DNA of 64,000 bases from Pararhizobium_B sp963838155 (GTDB lineage: Bacteria; Pseudomonadota; Alphaproteobacteria; Rhizobiales; Rhizobiaceae): the NCBI GenBank assembly GCA_963838155.1, contig CAWIQE010000002.1, positions 556,213-620,212 of the forward strand, written 5' to 3'. The translations under genes and the position numbers were made by a program. Below the pieces are notes generated by a model. It did not search any database and was not told the DNA's origin. It saw only the letters and a list, made by a program, of their open reading frames with translations. Below, in pieces: positions 48,653-57,158 of this stretch. Every line of letters starts with the position of its first letter. Position 1 is the stretch's first letter.

Positions 48653-50434
48653 TCAGCCGAGCGGAGCCCGACTGGCGAGGTCGAAGACGCTGTCCGCAAC
48701 GACTCCGGGCCTGGTCTTGTCGATGCCGTAGGTGATGAAGTGGTAGTAGATCATGTCCTCGATCAAATGCCTGAATGCGGTCGGTTGGAGATTCTCGAAG
48801 TAGTGGAAGGTACGGTTTGATTCTCCTGAGAACGTGAGCGCGGAATTGGCATCTTTTTCGACGGGCGAGCGATTTCCGGAATAATCGTCGGCGCCGCGCA
48901 GCGACAGGTGGGGCCAGCATTTCTTCGCCTCGGCGCGCAGGGCCGTCAGGGCCTTTTCGGCATCGCGCGTTTCGTAAAGCGTCTTCAGCCCCACGATCAT
49001 GATACGGCCGAAGCCCGGCCTGGCCCTGAAGTCCGGCGCTGCGGCTTCGGTCCTGAGCTGGCTGAGGAAGATCTCTTTGAAGGTCTTCTCGCCGACAAAC
49101 GTCGCGAGGCGCTGGATCTCGATGGGCTCGACATCCTGCCTGTCGCCGAATCTCTCGATGCAGGCCAACATGAACCGCGCTGTCGCCTCCCCCTGGAACA
49201 GCCGCCCGAAATAGGCCGCATAGGTCTCGTTCCCCCCCACGAAGCGGGGCGAGCCCACAAACCTGCGAAGCAAGGGAGCGAACGTGGTCATCTCCCAGGA
49301 CATGGTTTTCGGGTCCCTTGTGAACTGCGTGTCCATCCACTCGCCGAGGCGGCCGTTCGTCTTGTACAACCTCGTCCTCAGTTCGCCCACTTCCGCGTCG
49401 TAATCGGACAGATTGTCCGGATTGTAACTGTCCTTTATCCCGGATGCCGCGAATTCGTCCTCGGCGAGCTTGCTTTCGGCGGCGGCCCTGAGCGAGCTCG
49501 CCTTGAGGGGATCCACCCGGTGGCGCAGTTCCTTCAGGGCGACCAGGAGGGTCGCCAGGTCGTATCGGTCCAGAAGCTGCGACAGGTTCTTGTCGCCGGC
49601 GGATGAGGCGATGGCCTCGAGCGTCGACGTGAACGCATCGAGGTTCTGGTCCAGGTCGATGTGCCCCAGGGCCGGAAAGGCCTCGCAGAATGCGTCAAAC
49701 GTCTTGTAGGTCGCTATGAATTGCGAAACCTTGCCGGCATCCACGTTTTTGTGGTCGGGGTTGGTGTTGATGACATGGCGGGACCAAGGCCAGCGGTCTT
49801 TTGCCTCGCTGGCGACCATCACGCTGCGTTCGTATTCGCTCACGAAACGCTCGTCGGTCGTCGGCGTGGCATCCTCGCTCGCCGGCTGTTGCGGATTGGC
49901 CGTGGCGACGCGGTTTGTCGACGCCAAATTGTCGACGGACGGCATGTCACCCCCGATTCTCGCGGTCTCGCCTTTCTTCTCGTCGGCCTTTCGCTCGGCC
50001 GGGCTTTCCCGATCCACGTCCTTTCGCAGTTCCTTCAGACCGGTCACGAGGGCGGTCGGGCCGAATTCCATCAGAAGCCGCGTGTAGGACCGGTCGCCGG
50101 TCCTGGCGGCGACGGCCTCGACCGCATCCGTGAACGCCCCCGCATCGTCCAATACGGACGGGTCGATGTCTTCCAGGGCCGGATAGGCCGCGACGAAGTC
50201 GTCATGGGAGGAGAATCTCCGGAAGAAACCGTCCAGCCTCCAGTTTTCGCCGGTGGAATAGGTCCTGTCGCGCGGCCTCGGTGCGTCGGCCCTTTCGGTG
50301 ACGGTCACGCTGCGGCCGCCGCCCCCCGTGTCGAGCAGGCCGCGGCTCCGGGCCTCCTCCAGGGTGATGTTGTTGGTCCGGACATGGGACGTCCGGACGG
50401 TGTTCGCGGGGGAGGTCGAAGGCAGATCGCCCAT
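48653..50434 (-). CDS. Large Met-Gly-Asp family protein with duplicated module
   Basis: 593 residues, the largest member; no known domain recognised. Order: polar N-terminus (MGDLPSTSPANTVRTSHVRT); a GRSVTVTERADAPRPR motif; helical module at 68-141 (FFRRFSSHDDFVAAYPALEDID ... LKELRKDV); a second copy at 236-308 (FIATYKTFDAFCEAFPALGHID ... LKELRHRV) with its own RSVMV motif; the family core at 401-510 (GNETYAAYFGRLF.., FKEIFLSQLRTEAAAPDF, GLKTLYETRDAEKAL); and a C-terminal helix (HLIEDMIYYHFITYG). No signal peptide or membrane segment. It starts 70 nt after the gene at 50505 stops and has no promoter box of its own, so probably cotranscribed. Confidence 0.75.
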   Translation of the reverse strand: MGDLPSTSPANTVRTSHVRTNNITLEEARSRGLLDTGGGGRSVTVTERADAPRPRDRTYSTGENWRLDGFFRRFSSHDDFVAAYPALEDIDPSVLDDAGAFTDAVEAVAARTGDRSYTRLLMEFGPTALVTGLKELRKDVDRESPAERKADEKKGETARIGGDMPSVDNLASTNRVATANPQQPASEDATPTTDERFVSEYERSVMVASEAKDRWPWSRHVINTNPDHKNVDAGKVSQFIATYKTFDAFCEAFPALGHIDLDQNLDAFTSTLEAIASSAGDKNLSQLLDRYDLATLLVALKELRHRVDPLKASSLRAAAESKLAEDEFAASGIKDSYNPDNLSDYDAEVGELRTRLYKTNGRLGEWMDTQFTRDPKTMSWEMTTFAPLLRRFVGSPRFVGGNETYAAYFGRLFQGEATARFMLACIERFGDRQDVEPIEIQRLATFVGEKTFKEIFLSQLRTEAAAPDFRARPGFGRIMIVGLKTLYETRDAEKALTALRAEAKKCWPHLSLRGADDYSGNRSPVEKDANSALTFSGESNRTFHYFENLQPTAFRHLIEDMIYYHFITYGIDKTRPGVVADSVFDLASRAPLG

Positions 50435-50504
50435 TGCAATACTCCTTTAGGTTTTATCAATCTCTAGATGCAACTTACATATCCTTCAGACGGGGCCGCG
50501 CCCG

Positions 50505-51794
50505 TCAGTCGAAGGGGGCCGACCTGGCGAGGTCGTAGACGTCGGTCATGACAACGCCGGGGGTCGCCATGGCCGATCGGTTGGCGACGAAGAAGTAATA
50601 GACCATGTCCTCGATGAAGGGCTTGATGGCAGGCGGCTGCAGCTGGCCGAGGGACCCGAAGCGGCCCGCCCCGAGGGTCTGCGCGTGCCTCAGCTGGACA
50701 TAGGCCAGCGCCTCCGTGGGCGAACTGCTTTGGGGGACCCGGTCGGACCGCGGCGGCAAGTGGGGCCAGCAGGCGCTCGCTTCCCGCTCCACCGCGGCTC
50801 TGGCCTTTTCGACATCGCCCGTCTCGTGGAGCGTCTTGAGCCCCTGGATCATGATGCGGCTGAAGGACGGATTCCGCTTGAAGTCCGGCGCCGCCGCCTC
50901 CATTCGCATCTGGCTGAGGAATATCTCCGCGAAAAGCTCGTCACCGATGGATTGCGCCACCTCGTCGAGTTTCGACTTCGTCGGTTTGTCGACAAAGAGT
51001 TTGGAGGATAGCTCCTGGAGAAATCGCTGTGCGAATTCCGCCTTGAACAGATCCCTGAAATACCGGGCCCGGGTCTCGTTGACTCTGAAGAAGCCGTTGC
51101 TGCAGGGCAGGCGCTCGACGAAGGTCGCGGTTCTCGACGTCAGTTCCCTTTCGAAACTCTCATCGGTCCTGGTGATCTCCGCGACCTGTCGGGCGAGGCC
51201 GGAGTCGCCGATCGCCAGGATCGCGCGCGTGACATCCGTCTCCTCTTTATAGCTCTTGAGATTGTACGGATCGAAATTGTCCTTCCAGGCCTTGATGGCG
51301 AATTTGTCGCCCTGCAGGTCCGGCATGTTCCGGGTGGATCTTTCCGCCGGCCTTCCTTCCGGTCGCGACCGAAGCTCGCGGATGGCGACGATGAGCTCCT
51401 TCACCCCATATTCGACGAGAAGGGCTTCATAGCGCGACTTTTGTCCCACGCGCTCGCCGCGCAGGAGGACGTCGAGCAAGAACCCCGTGATGTCGCCGGT
51501 TCTCGGCAGGTCGACGTCGTTCAGCTCCGGGAAGGCCTCCTCGAATGTCGCCCGCGTGGGATACTTGGCGAGAAACTCGCGCATCTTCGTCAGGTCGAGG
51601 CCCCGCGGCAGAGGGACCGGGGGGGTCCTGGTCCCGAACGGCGAAGGCGGCACCTGCTGGACGACGACGGCGCGGCCTTCGCCGCTACCCTCCGCCGAAA
51701 GCCGGCCCTGCGGGCGGGATCGCTCCGCCGGCGCGGCGGCGGCCTGGCCGCCCTGGGTGGGTCTGATCGCATTGTTGTTGTTCAAGTCGCCCAT
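50505..51794 (-). CDS. Met-Gly-Asp family protein with Asn-run N-terminus
   Basis: 429 residues. MGDLNNNNAIRPTQGGQAAA links the two subfamilies: it has both the Met-Gly-Asp start and the Asn run. The N-terminal module is at about 70-150 (FLAKYPTRATFEEAFPELND.., IVAIRELRSRPEG), the core at about 240-350 (VNETRARYFRDLF, FAEIFLSQMRMEAAAPDF, GLKTLHETGDVEKAR), and the C-terminal helix has FIEDMVYYFFVANR. There is an unusual hairpin (GCCGGGCGGTGCCCGGC) but no box in the 125-bp gap before it. Unknown function; inferred secreted effector. Confidence 0.75.
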   Translation of the reverse strand: MGDLNNNNAIRPTQGGQAAAAPAERSRPQGRLSAEGSGEGRAVVVQQVPPSPFGTRTPPVPLPRGLDLTKMREFLAKYPTRATFEEAFPELNDVDLPRTGDITGFLLDVLLRGERVGQKSRYEALLVEYGVKELIVAIRELRSRPEGRPAERSTRNMPDLQGDKFAIKAWKDNFDPYNLKSYKEETDVTRAILAIGDSGLARQVAEITRTDESFERELTSRTATFVERLPCSNGFFRVNETRARYFRDLFKAEFAQRFLQELSSKLFVDKPTKSKLDEVAQSIGDELFAEIFLSQMRMEAAAPDFKRNPSFSRIMIQGLKTLHETGDVEKARAAVEREASACWPHLPPRSDRVPQSSSPTEALAYVQLRHAQTLGAGRFGSLGQLQPPAIKPFIEDMVYYFFVANRSAMATPGVVMTDVYDLARSAPFD

Positions 51795-51919
51795 TTCGGT
51801 CTCCGTTGGGTTGCATATCGGTCGGTACTTTCGGGGCGGAGCCGGGCACCGCCCGGCCCCGTGGAGGGCAGATCTCGCAGGCCTGCCTCCGGTCGTATGA
51901 GCAGATCAATTCGATCCAC

Positions 51920-53236
51920 CTATCCTTCGGTCCGGGCGGCCGAGCTTTCACGACCGACATGGTGGTCCCCGCGAATTTTCGGGTTGGCGTAGTCGTAGAT
52001 GTCGGCGGCAACGACGCCCGGGGTCATCGTGGAATTCTGGGCGAGGAAGAATTGGAAGGTCATTTCCTTGACGAAGTCCCGCAAGGCAACGGGCTGAATG
52101 GCCTCGATGCTGCCCCGGCCGGCACCCATGTCGGAGACGAGGGAAACCTTGATGCGGGCGTTCCGCTCCTGCATGGACCTCTGCGCGCCCAAGGCGCCCT
52201 CGCGTCCTTGCGGGAATTCCCGGGAGCAGGCATCGGCCTCGGCGCGCAGGGCCGCCAGGGCCTTTTCGGCATCGTCCGTTTCGTACAGCGTCTTCAACCC
52301 CTGCACCATGATGCGGCTGAAGTCCGGCCTCGCCTTGAAGTCCGGCGCCTCGGCCTCGGTTCGCAGCTGGCTCAGAACGATCTCCCGAAAGGTTTCGACG
52401 CCGACCTCTTCCCCGATCCTATCGACTTTCGCGGGCTCGTCGTCGTCGTGCAGTTCCTGGCTGCACCTGTCGATGAACCGCTCCGTCACTGTCGTGTTGA
52501 ACAGTGTCTTGAAATAGGATGAGTACGTTTCATTCGTTCTGAAAAGCCCCTGCCCTCCTGGGATTTTATCGGTAAAATAAGCGAATCTCCGAAGGTACAC
52601 TTTAGCAGAACCATCGGTACCGAAAAGTTTATGCTTATTATATCTTTCACTTAACTTCCAGCTTTTCTTATCGTAGTATCGATAAAATAGCTCTTGCGAA
52701 CGAGACGTTATACAATACATATTATAATTGTGCTGAGCAGCCAATCTCGCGTTTCTGTCATTCAATATTACTTTACTATTGGTGTTAAAGGTTCTATGCG
52801 TCGTATTTTTTCCGTATTCCTTGTTTTTCAGCCTCGCCAGACCCTCCTGGAGAACTTTCGGACCGAACTCCAGTAGAAGCGCCGTGTAGGACTCGTCGCC
52901 GGTGGACGCGGCGATGGCCTGGACCGTCCGGATGAACGCGCCGAGGCTCCTGGACCATAGCGAGTCGATATGCTCCAGAGCGGGGTAGTCTTTGCGGAAA
53001 GCCGAAAATTTCGGAAATCGCCGGCGGAATTCCGCCGCCTTCAGTTCCGGATCGATGCGGGGCACGGCGCGTGGCCTCGGCGGTTCGGCCCTCCGGCTGA
53101 CGGTCACGCTGCGTTCGGCTCCGCCCGTCTCGATCCGGCCGCCCTGCCCCGGCGCCTGCGGCCCGGTGAGATCGAGATTGATCGTCTGGAGATTGACGTT
53201 CGGAACGGCATCGCGAATGGAAGGCACATCGCCCAT
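51920..53236 (-). CDS. Met-Gly-Asp family protein
   Basis: 438 residues; AAGGAGAAAGCC before the ATG. N-terminus MGDVPSIRDAVPNVNLQTIN, then RSVTVSRRAEPPRPRA, the module (EFRRRFPKFSAFRKDYPALEHID), and the core (RTNETYSSYFKTLF, FREIVLSQLRTEAEAPDF, GLKTLYETDDAEKAL), ending in FVKEMTFQFFLAQ. The middle (residues about 150-235, DNA 52540-52830) is markedly AT-rich, Lys/Tyr/Asn-rich and unlike its neighbours, a sign of foreign or recombined sequence. Confidence 0.75.
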   Translation of the reverse strand: MGDVPSIRDAVPNVNLQTINLDLTGPQAPGQGGRIETGGAERSVTVSRRAEPPRPRAVPRIDPELKAAEFRRRFPKFSAFRKDYPALEHIDSLWSRSLGAFIRTVQAIAASTGDESYTALLLEFGPKVLQEGLARLKNKEYGKNTTHRTFNTNSKVILNDRNARLAAQHNYNMYCITSRSQELFYRYYDKKSWKLSERYNKHKLFGTDGSAKVYLRRFAYFTDKIPGGQGLFRTNETYSSYFKTLFNTTVTERFIDRCSQELHDDDEPAKVDRIGEEVGVETFREIVLSQLRTEAEAPDFKARPDFSRIMVQGLKTLYETDDAEKALAALRAEADACSREFPQGREGALGAQRSMQERNARIKVSLVSDMGAGRGSIEAIQPVALRDFVKEMTFQFFLAQNSTMTPGVVAADIYDYANPKIRGDHHVGRESSAARTEG

Positions 53237-53278
53237 GGCTTTCTCCTTAAAATTGTCTTAACGAAAAATTGCAATCCG

Positions 53279-53322
53279 CTTATCGTCCGCATTGGACGGC
53301 GGCGCTGTCACGAACGGCACAG
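53279..53322 (-). promoter_or_regulatory. Shared promoter box of the 53236 gene
   Basis: The box at 53305-53322 is CTGTGCCGTTCGTGACAG on the gene strand, followed about 20 nt later by GATAAGC. Confidence 0.6.
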
Positions 53323-53391
53323 CAAGGGGTTTTTTTGCTCTCGAAAGTTGCACGGCCGCGAAGCCGGGTCAGCCGGCGGTGCCGGGCCGGG

Positions 53392-54717
53392 TCACCCGGC
53401 GACGTCCGCCAGGCAGACATAGTCGAGCACTTCGCAGGCTGCCGCATATGGCCGCTCCTGGGTGTCGATCTGGTAATCGTCCATCGTCGCCTCGACGAAT
53501 TGGAGGATCGAGGTCGGCATCATTTCGGAACGGAAGGCCTTGTGGTGCCGGCCGAAGTCATCGAGCAGGCGCCTCAACTCGTTGGACTTCGTCTCGCGGG
53601 AGACTTCGAGATCCATGACGACGCCGGCCGGCCGGCCCGGCCGGGCTTCCAGCCTCTCGTTGTGCACGGCCGTCAACGCCTTGTCGACGTTGCCGGTCGC
53701 ATAGAGCGCCTGCAGTCCGCGCATCAGGATCCGGTCGAAGGGGCGTCTCCTGCCGAAGTCCAGGGAGGCGATCTCGGTCCGGATCAGGCTCAGCAGGATT
53801 TCCCGATAGAGCTTGTCGCCGGTGGAGACCGCGATGCGGTTGATGTCGGCCTGCGTCTCCGGCTTCTCGTCCGCGGTGGATTCGCGGATGCAGGCCAGGA
53901 GCACGCGCGCTGAATATTCTACCTGGAATAACTGCCTGAAATAATTCGCGCGTTCTTCGTTTACCTTCAGAATTCCCTGGCCCGACGGAAGAAGGTCTTC
54001 ATATCTTGCCGATAATATTTCCAGAATCGGAACGTCGATTTTGCTGCGGCCGAATTCATGATGCAATACATCACATAATTTCGGGTTCTGCTCCTCCAGG
54101 AAACCGGCCGCGGATTCGATGCTGGTCTTGTAGGGGCGGAGCGTCGTCGGATCGTAGCCGGCCTCCCTGCCCCTTGTCGCGTAGCGGTCTCCGGCCAGCA
54201 TGTCGCAGACGGGGCGCTGCCGGGTGCGGTCGACCGCAAGCGGCCTCCCGGAGCGCCGGTCGCGGCTGCGCAGTTCCTTCAGGCCGATGAGGAGCGTCAC
54301 GGGGTCGAACGCGTCCAGGAGGTTTCGGCAGGTCCTGCCGCCGCCCTCCTCGCCGATGCGCCGCAGCATGTCGGCGAAGACCGCGCCGTCGAACCGCGGC
54401 AGGGCGACGTTCCGAAGTTCCGGATAGGCCGCGTCGAATGCCCGAAGCGTCGGAAACCGCTCGAAAAATCTGCCGAGCGCTCTTTGGTCCATGCCGCCCA
54501 GGTCGGCGGGCGCGGCGGCGCTGCCAATTCTCGCGGGCACGATTCTCGCGGGCGAGGCTCTCGCAGGCACTGGCCGGACGGTGACGACATTGCCGCGTGC
54601 GCCGGACGGTGAGACGGCGCCGCCGATCCGCATGACGCCGGCCTGCCGGACGGCCGACCGGTTCGTCGTTTCGTTTCCCGGCGCCGTGCCGCCATTGCCT
54701 CGAACCGGATCGCCCAT
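53392..54717 (-). CDS. Met-Gly-Asp family protein
   Basis: 441 residues; TTAGGAGAAGACC before the ATG. N-terminus MGDPVRGNGGTAPGNETTNR, then NVVTVRPVPARASPAR, module (FFERFPTLRAFDAAYPELRN ... LKELRSRD), core (VNEERANYFRQLF, YREILLSLIRTEIASLDF, GLQALYATGNVDKAL). C-terminus ends in a VLDYVCLADVAG helix. It is the first of the four consecutive genes and has its own box plus a 5'UTR hairpin. Function unknown. Confidence 0.75.
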   Translation of the reverse strand: MGDPVRGNGGTAPGNETTNRSAVRQAGVMRIGGAVSPSGARGNVVTVRPVPARASPARIVPARIGSAAAPADLGGMDQRALGRFFERFPTLRAFDAAYPELRNVALPRFDGAVFADMLRRIGEEGGGRTCRNLLDAFDPVTLLIGLKELRSRDRRSGRPLAVDRTRQRPVCDMLAGDRYATRGREAGYDPTTLRPYKTSIESAAGFLEEQNPKLCDVLHHEFGRSKIDVPILEILSARYEDLLPSGQGILKVNEERANYFRQLFQVEYSARVLLACIRESTADEKPETQADINRIAVSTGDKLYREILLSLIRTEIASLDFGRRRPFDRILMRGLQALYATGNVDKALTAVHNERLEARPGRPAGVVMDLEVSRETKSNELRRLLDDFGRHHKAFRSEMMPTSILQFVEATMDDYQIDTQERPYAAACEVLDYVCLADVAG

Positions 54718-54729
54718 GGTCTTCTCCTA

Positions 54730-54757
54730 AGGTTGTGGTTTTCGTTTATTACAACCT
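54730..54757 (-). promoter_or_regulatory. 5'UTR hairpin upstream of the 54717 gene
   Basis: AGGTTGT and ACAACCT stem with a 14-nt loop, 12 nt before the start codon and directly after the -10-like GCTATC. Same stem and loop length as the hairpin at 666-693; the loops differ. Confidence 0.5.
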
Positions 54758-54760
54758 GAA

Positions 54761-54801
54761 GATAGCCGAGCATCGCCGACGCGCTGTCACGTACGGCACA
54801 G
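54761..54801 (-). promoter_or_regulatory. Shared promoter box of the 54717 gene
   Basis: The box at 54784-54801 is CTGTGCCGTACGTGACAG on the gene strand, then 17 nt, then GCTATC at 54761-54766. Confidence 0.6.
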
Positions 54802-54812
54802 GCGCGGCCGAT

Positions 54813-55610
54813 TCAGCGGGGGGTCGGCGGCGATGCGTTTGCCGGATCGTCGAAGAGCGCCCGGACGACGGCGCGCGCGGCATGGACGGCCGTTTGCAGG
54901 TCCGCGCCCCGCGCCAGATGCCCTGCGATGGCGCTCGACAGGGCGCAGCCGGTGCCGCGGACGCTGCCGGGGCGCTCGCTTCCCTCGAAGCGCAGGCGCG
55001 TGCCGTCCTGCCGGCAGAGGATGTCGGTTCCCCGGGCGCCGGCGGCGTGGCCGCCCTTGACGAGGACGTTCCGCGCGCCGGCGGCCAGGAGCCGCGCGGC
55101 CTGGGCCATCGCCTCCGCCTCGCTTCCCGCGGGCGCCGCGCCGGCGAGTGCGGCGAGTTCGTCGCGGTTCGGCGTCGCCAGGAGCGCCAGCGGCAGCAGG
55201 CGGCGGCGGAGGACGACGAGGCCCGCCGCATCGGTGAGGCGCCCGCCCGATGTGGCGCGGAGCACCGGGTCGAGGACGACGGGGACGTCGGGATGCCTCT
55301 CCAGCCGGGCGGCGACCGCCTCGGCGATGCCGGCGCCGGCGAGCATGCCGATCTTCACCGCGGCGACCGTCCCCCCGGCGAAGGCGGCGTCGATCTGGCT
55401 CTCGACGAGGCGGGCCGGCATCGCCTCGACCGCGCCGACGCCGCCGTCGGTCTGGGCCGTCACGGCGGTGACGGCGGCGCAGACGGGGACGCCGAGGCCG
55501 GCGAGCGTCGCCACGTCGCGCAGGAGCCCCGCGCCGCCGGAGGAATCGGTGCCGGCGACGACGAGGACGCGGCCACCCGTCACCGCCACTTCGCCGTTGC
55601 GCGGATCCAT
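54813..55610 (-). CDS. thiD: Hydroxymethylpyrimidine (phosphate) kinase ThiD
   Basis: 265 residues; start MDPRNGEVAVTGG. Phosphorylates HMP to HMP-P and HMP-PP for thiamine synthesis. GTDSSGGAGLLRDVATLAGLGVPVCAAVTAVTAQ is the substrate-binding opening; PVVLDPVLRATSG, VKGGH and the anion hole GTGCALSSAIAGHLARG are present. The gene overlaps thiE by 31 bp, at the end of the thiCOSGED operon. Confidence 0.93.
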   Translation of the reverse strand: MDPRNGEVAVTGGRVLVVAGTDSSGGAGLLRDVATLAGLGVPVCAAVTAVTAQTDGGVGAVEAMPARLVESQIDAAFAGGTVAAVKIGMLAGAGIAEAVAARLERHPDVPVVLDPVLRATSGGRLTDAAGLVVLRRRLLPLALLATPNRDELAALAGAAPAGSEAEAMAQAARLLAAGARNVLVKGGHAAGARGTDILCRQDGTRLRFEGSERPGSVRGTGCALSSAIAGHLARGADLQTAVHAARAVVRALFDDPANASPPTPR

Positions 55611-56185
55611 GCGCGCGTCCTTTCCTCCGGATCGGGCGCGAGCGTGATGTCGGTGACGACGGCGGCGCTGTCGGCGCCCATGGCGAAGACCGGCGGCAGC
55701 CGCTCCGTCGTGAGGCCGCCGATGGCGACCAGAGGGAGCGCGCCGATGCGGGCCTTCCATTCGGCGATGCGGGCGGTGCCCTGCGGGGCCCATTTCATCG
55801 CCTTCAGGACCGTCGGCCAGATCGGGCCGAGCGCCACGTAATCCGGGCGGGCCTCGAGGGCGCGGGCAAGCTCGTCGTCGTCGTGGGTGCTGACGCCGAA
55901 TGCCAGCCCGGCCCGGCGGACGGCGCCCATGTCGGCGGCGGCGAGGTCCTCGCTCCCCAGATGGACGGCGTCGCAGCCCTCCTCGATGGCGAGCCGCCAG
56001 TAGTCGTTGACGACCAGCCGGGCGCCTTGGCGGGCGCAGATGGCGCGGGCGCACCGTATCTGCGCGCGGAGATCGGCCTCCGGGCGGTCCTTGATGCGGA
56101 GCTGGACGAGGCGGACGCCGAGCGGCACCAGGCGCTCCGCCCAGTCGGCGGAGGGGACGATCGGGTAGAAGGGATCGAGCTTCAC
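55580..56185 (-). CDS. thiE: Thiamine phosphate synthase ThiE
   Basis: 201 residues; GTG start overlapping thiG by four bases. Joins HMP-PP and thiazole phosphate. TIM-barrel motifs: VQLRIKD, VNDYWRLAIEEGCDAVHLGSEDL, GVSTHDDDELARAL, DYVALGPIWPT, VAIGGLTTERLPPVFAMGADSAAVV. NDY replaces the more usual NDR. Probably functional. Confidence 0.92.
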   Translation of the reverse strand: MKLDPFYPIVPSADWAERLVPLGVRLVQLRIKDRPEADLRAQIRCARAICARQGARLVVNDYWRLAIEEGCDAVHLGSEDLAAADMGAVRRAGLAFGVSTHDDDELARALEARPDYVALGPIWPTVLKAMKWAPQGTARIAEWKARIGALPLVAIGGLTTERLPPVFAMGADSAAVVTDITLAPDPEERTRAWIRATAKWR

Positions 56186-56958
56186 GAGAACACCGCCCGG
56201 CCGATGGTCGGCGTCGACGGCACGGCCATGTCGCGCGGCTCCAGGAGGCCGGCGCGCCAGGCGGCGGCGCCCGCCTCGACGGCGCCGGCGAAGGCGCCCG
56301 CCATGGCGGCGGGATCGTCGGCGGCGGCGACGGCGGTGTTGAGGAGGACGCCGTCGTAGCCGAGTTCCATGACGGCGGCGGCGTGGGACGGCCGGCCGAT
56401 GCCCGCGTCGACGATCAGCGGCACGTCGGGGAAATGGGCGCGCATCGCCCTCAGGCCGTCCGGATCGACCGGCCCGCGGGCCGAGCCGATGGGCGCGCAC
56501 CAGGGCATGAGCACCCGGCATCCGGCCTCCAGGAGCCGTTCGCCGACGACGAGGTCGGCGGTCGTATAGGGGAACACCCGGAACCCCTCGGCGCAGAGGA
56601 TGTCCGCCGCCTCGACCAGCGCGAAGACGTCGGGCTGCAGCGTGTCGTGGTTGCCGATCACCTCCAGCTTCAGCCAGTCGGTGCGGAAGACCTCGCGGGA
56701 CATCCGCGCGGTGGTGACCGCCTCCTTCACGCTGTGGCAGCCGGCCGTGTTCGGCAGCACCTTGAGGCCGAGTTCGGCGAGGAACTCCGGGAAGCCGCCG
56801 CCGGGGCGGCCGCCGGCCGCCGCGCGGCGCAGCGACGCCGTGACGATGGCGGCGCCGGAGGCGCGGACGGCGTCGGCGAGCACGTCGGGGGACGGATATT
56901 GCGCCGTGCCGAGGAGCAGGCGCGAGGCGAGCGTCTCGCCGTAGACGTGGAGCGCCAT
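56182..56958 (-). CDS. thiG: Thiazole synthase ThiG
   Basis: 258 residues. Forms the thiazole phosphate ring from 1-deoxyxylulose 5-phosphate, ThiS thiocarboxylate and dehydroglycine (via ThiO). SRLLLGTAQYPS start, Schiff-base Lys in DWLKLEVIGN, PLIVDAGIGRPSHAAAVMELGYDGVLLNTAVA. Two bases separate it from thiS; overlaps thiE. Confidence 0.95.
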   Translation of the reverse strand: MALHVYGETLASRLLLGTAQYPSPDVLADAVRASGAAIVTASLRRAAAGGRPGGGFPEFLAELGLKVLPNTAGCHSVKEAVTTARMSREVFRTDWLKLEVIGNHDTLQPDVFALVEAADILCAEGFRVFPYTTADLVVGERLLEAGCRVLMPWCAPIGSARGPVDPDGLRAMRAHFPDVPLIVDAGIGRPSHAAAVMELGYDGVLLNTAVAAADDPAAMAGAFAGAVEAGAAAWRAGLLEPRDMAVPSTPTIGRAVFS

Positions 56959-56960
56959 GG

Positions 56961-57158
56961 TCAGCCTCCCTGCCGGGGCGAGAGGATCTCGATGCGGTCG
57001 CCCTCGGCGAGACGCGTGCCGGGGCGCCTGTCGCGGGGCACGAAGTCCCGGTTCACCGCCGTGGCGATCCAGTCTCCCTCGTAGCCGAGTTCGTCGAGGA
57101 GGGCCGCCAGCGTGGCGGCCGCGGCCTCATGCGGTTGTCCGTTGACGATCAGTCTCAT
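56961..57158 (-). CDS. thiS: Sulfur carrier protein ThiS
   Basis: 65 residues, ubiquitin-like, ending SPRQGG with the Gly-Gly tail that is adenylated and thiocarboxylated. MRLIVNGQPHEAAAATLAAL opening, AVNRDFVPRDRR in the middle. Overlaps thiO by 32 bp. The adenylating enzyme ThiF is not in the window. Confidence 0.92.
   Translation of the reverse strand: MRLIVNGQPHEAAAATLAALLDELGYEGDWIATAVNRDFVPRDRRPGTRLAEGDRIEILSPRQGG

Noticed and set aside
54813..56054. 413-codon minus frame across thiE and thiD
   Set aside because: The real thiD starts at 55610; the upstream extension is the thiE shadow frame.
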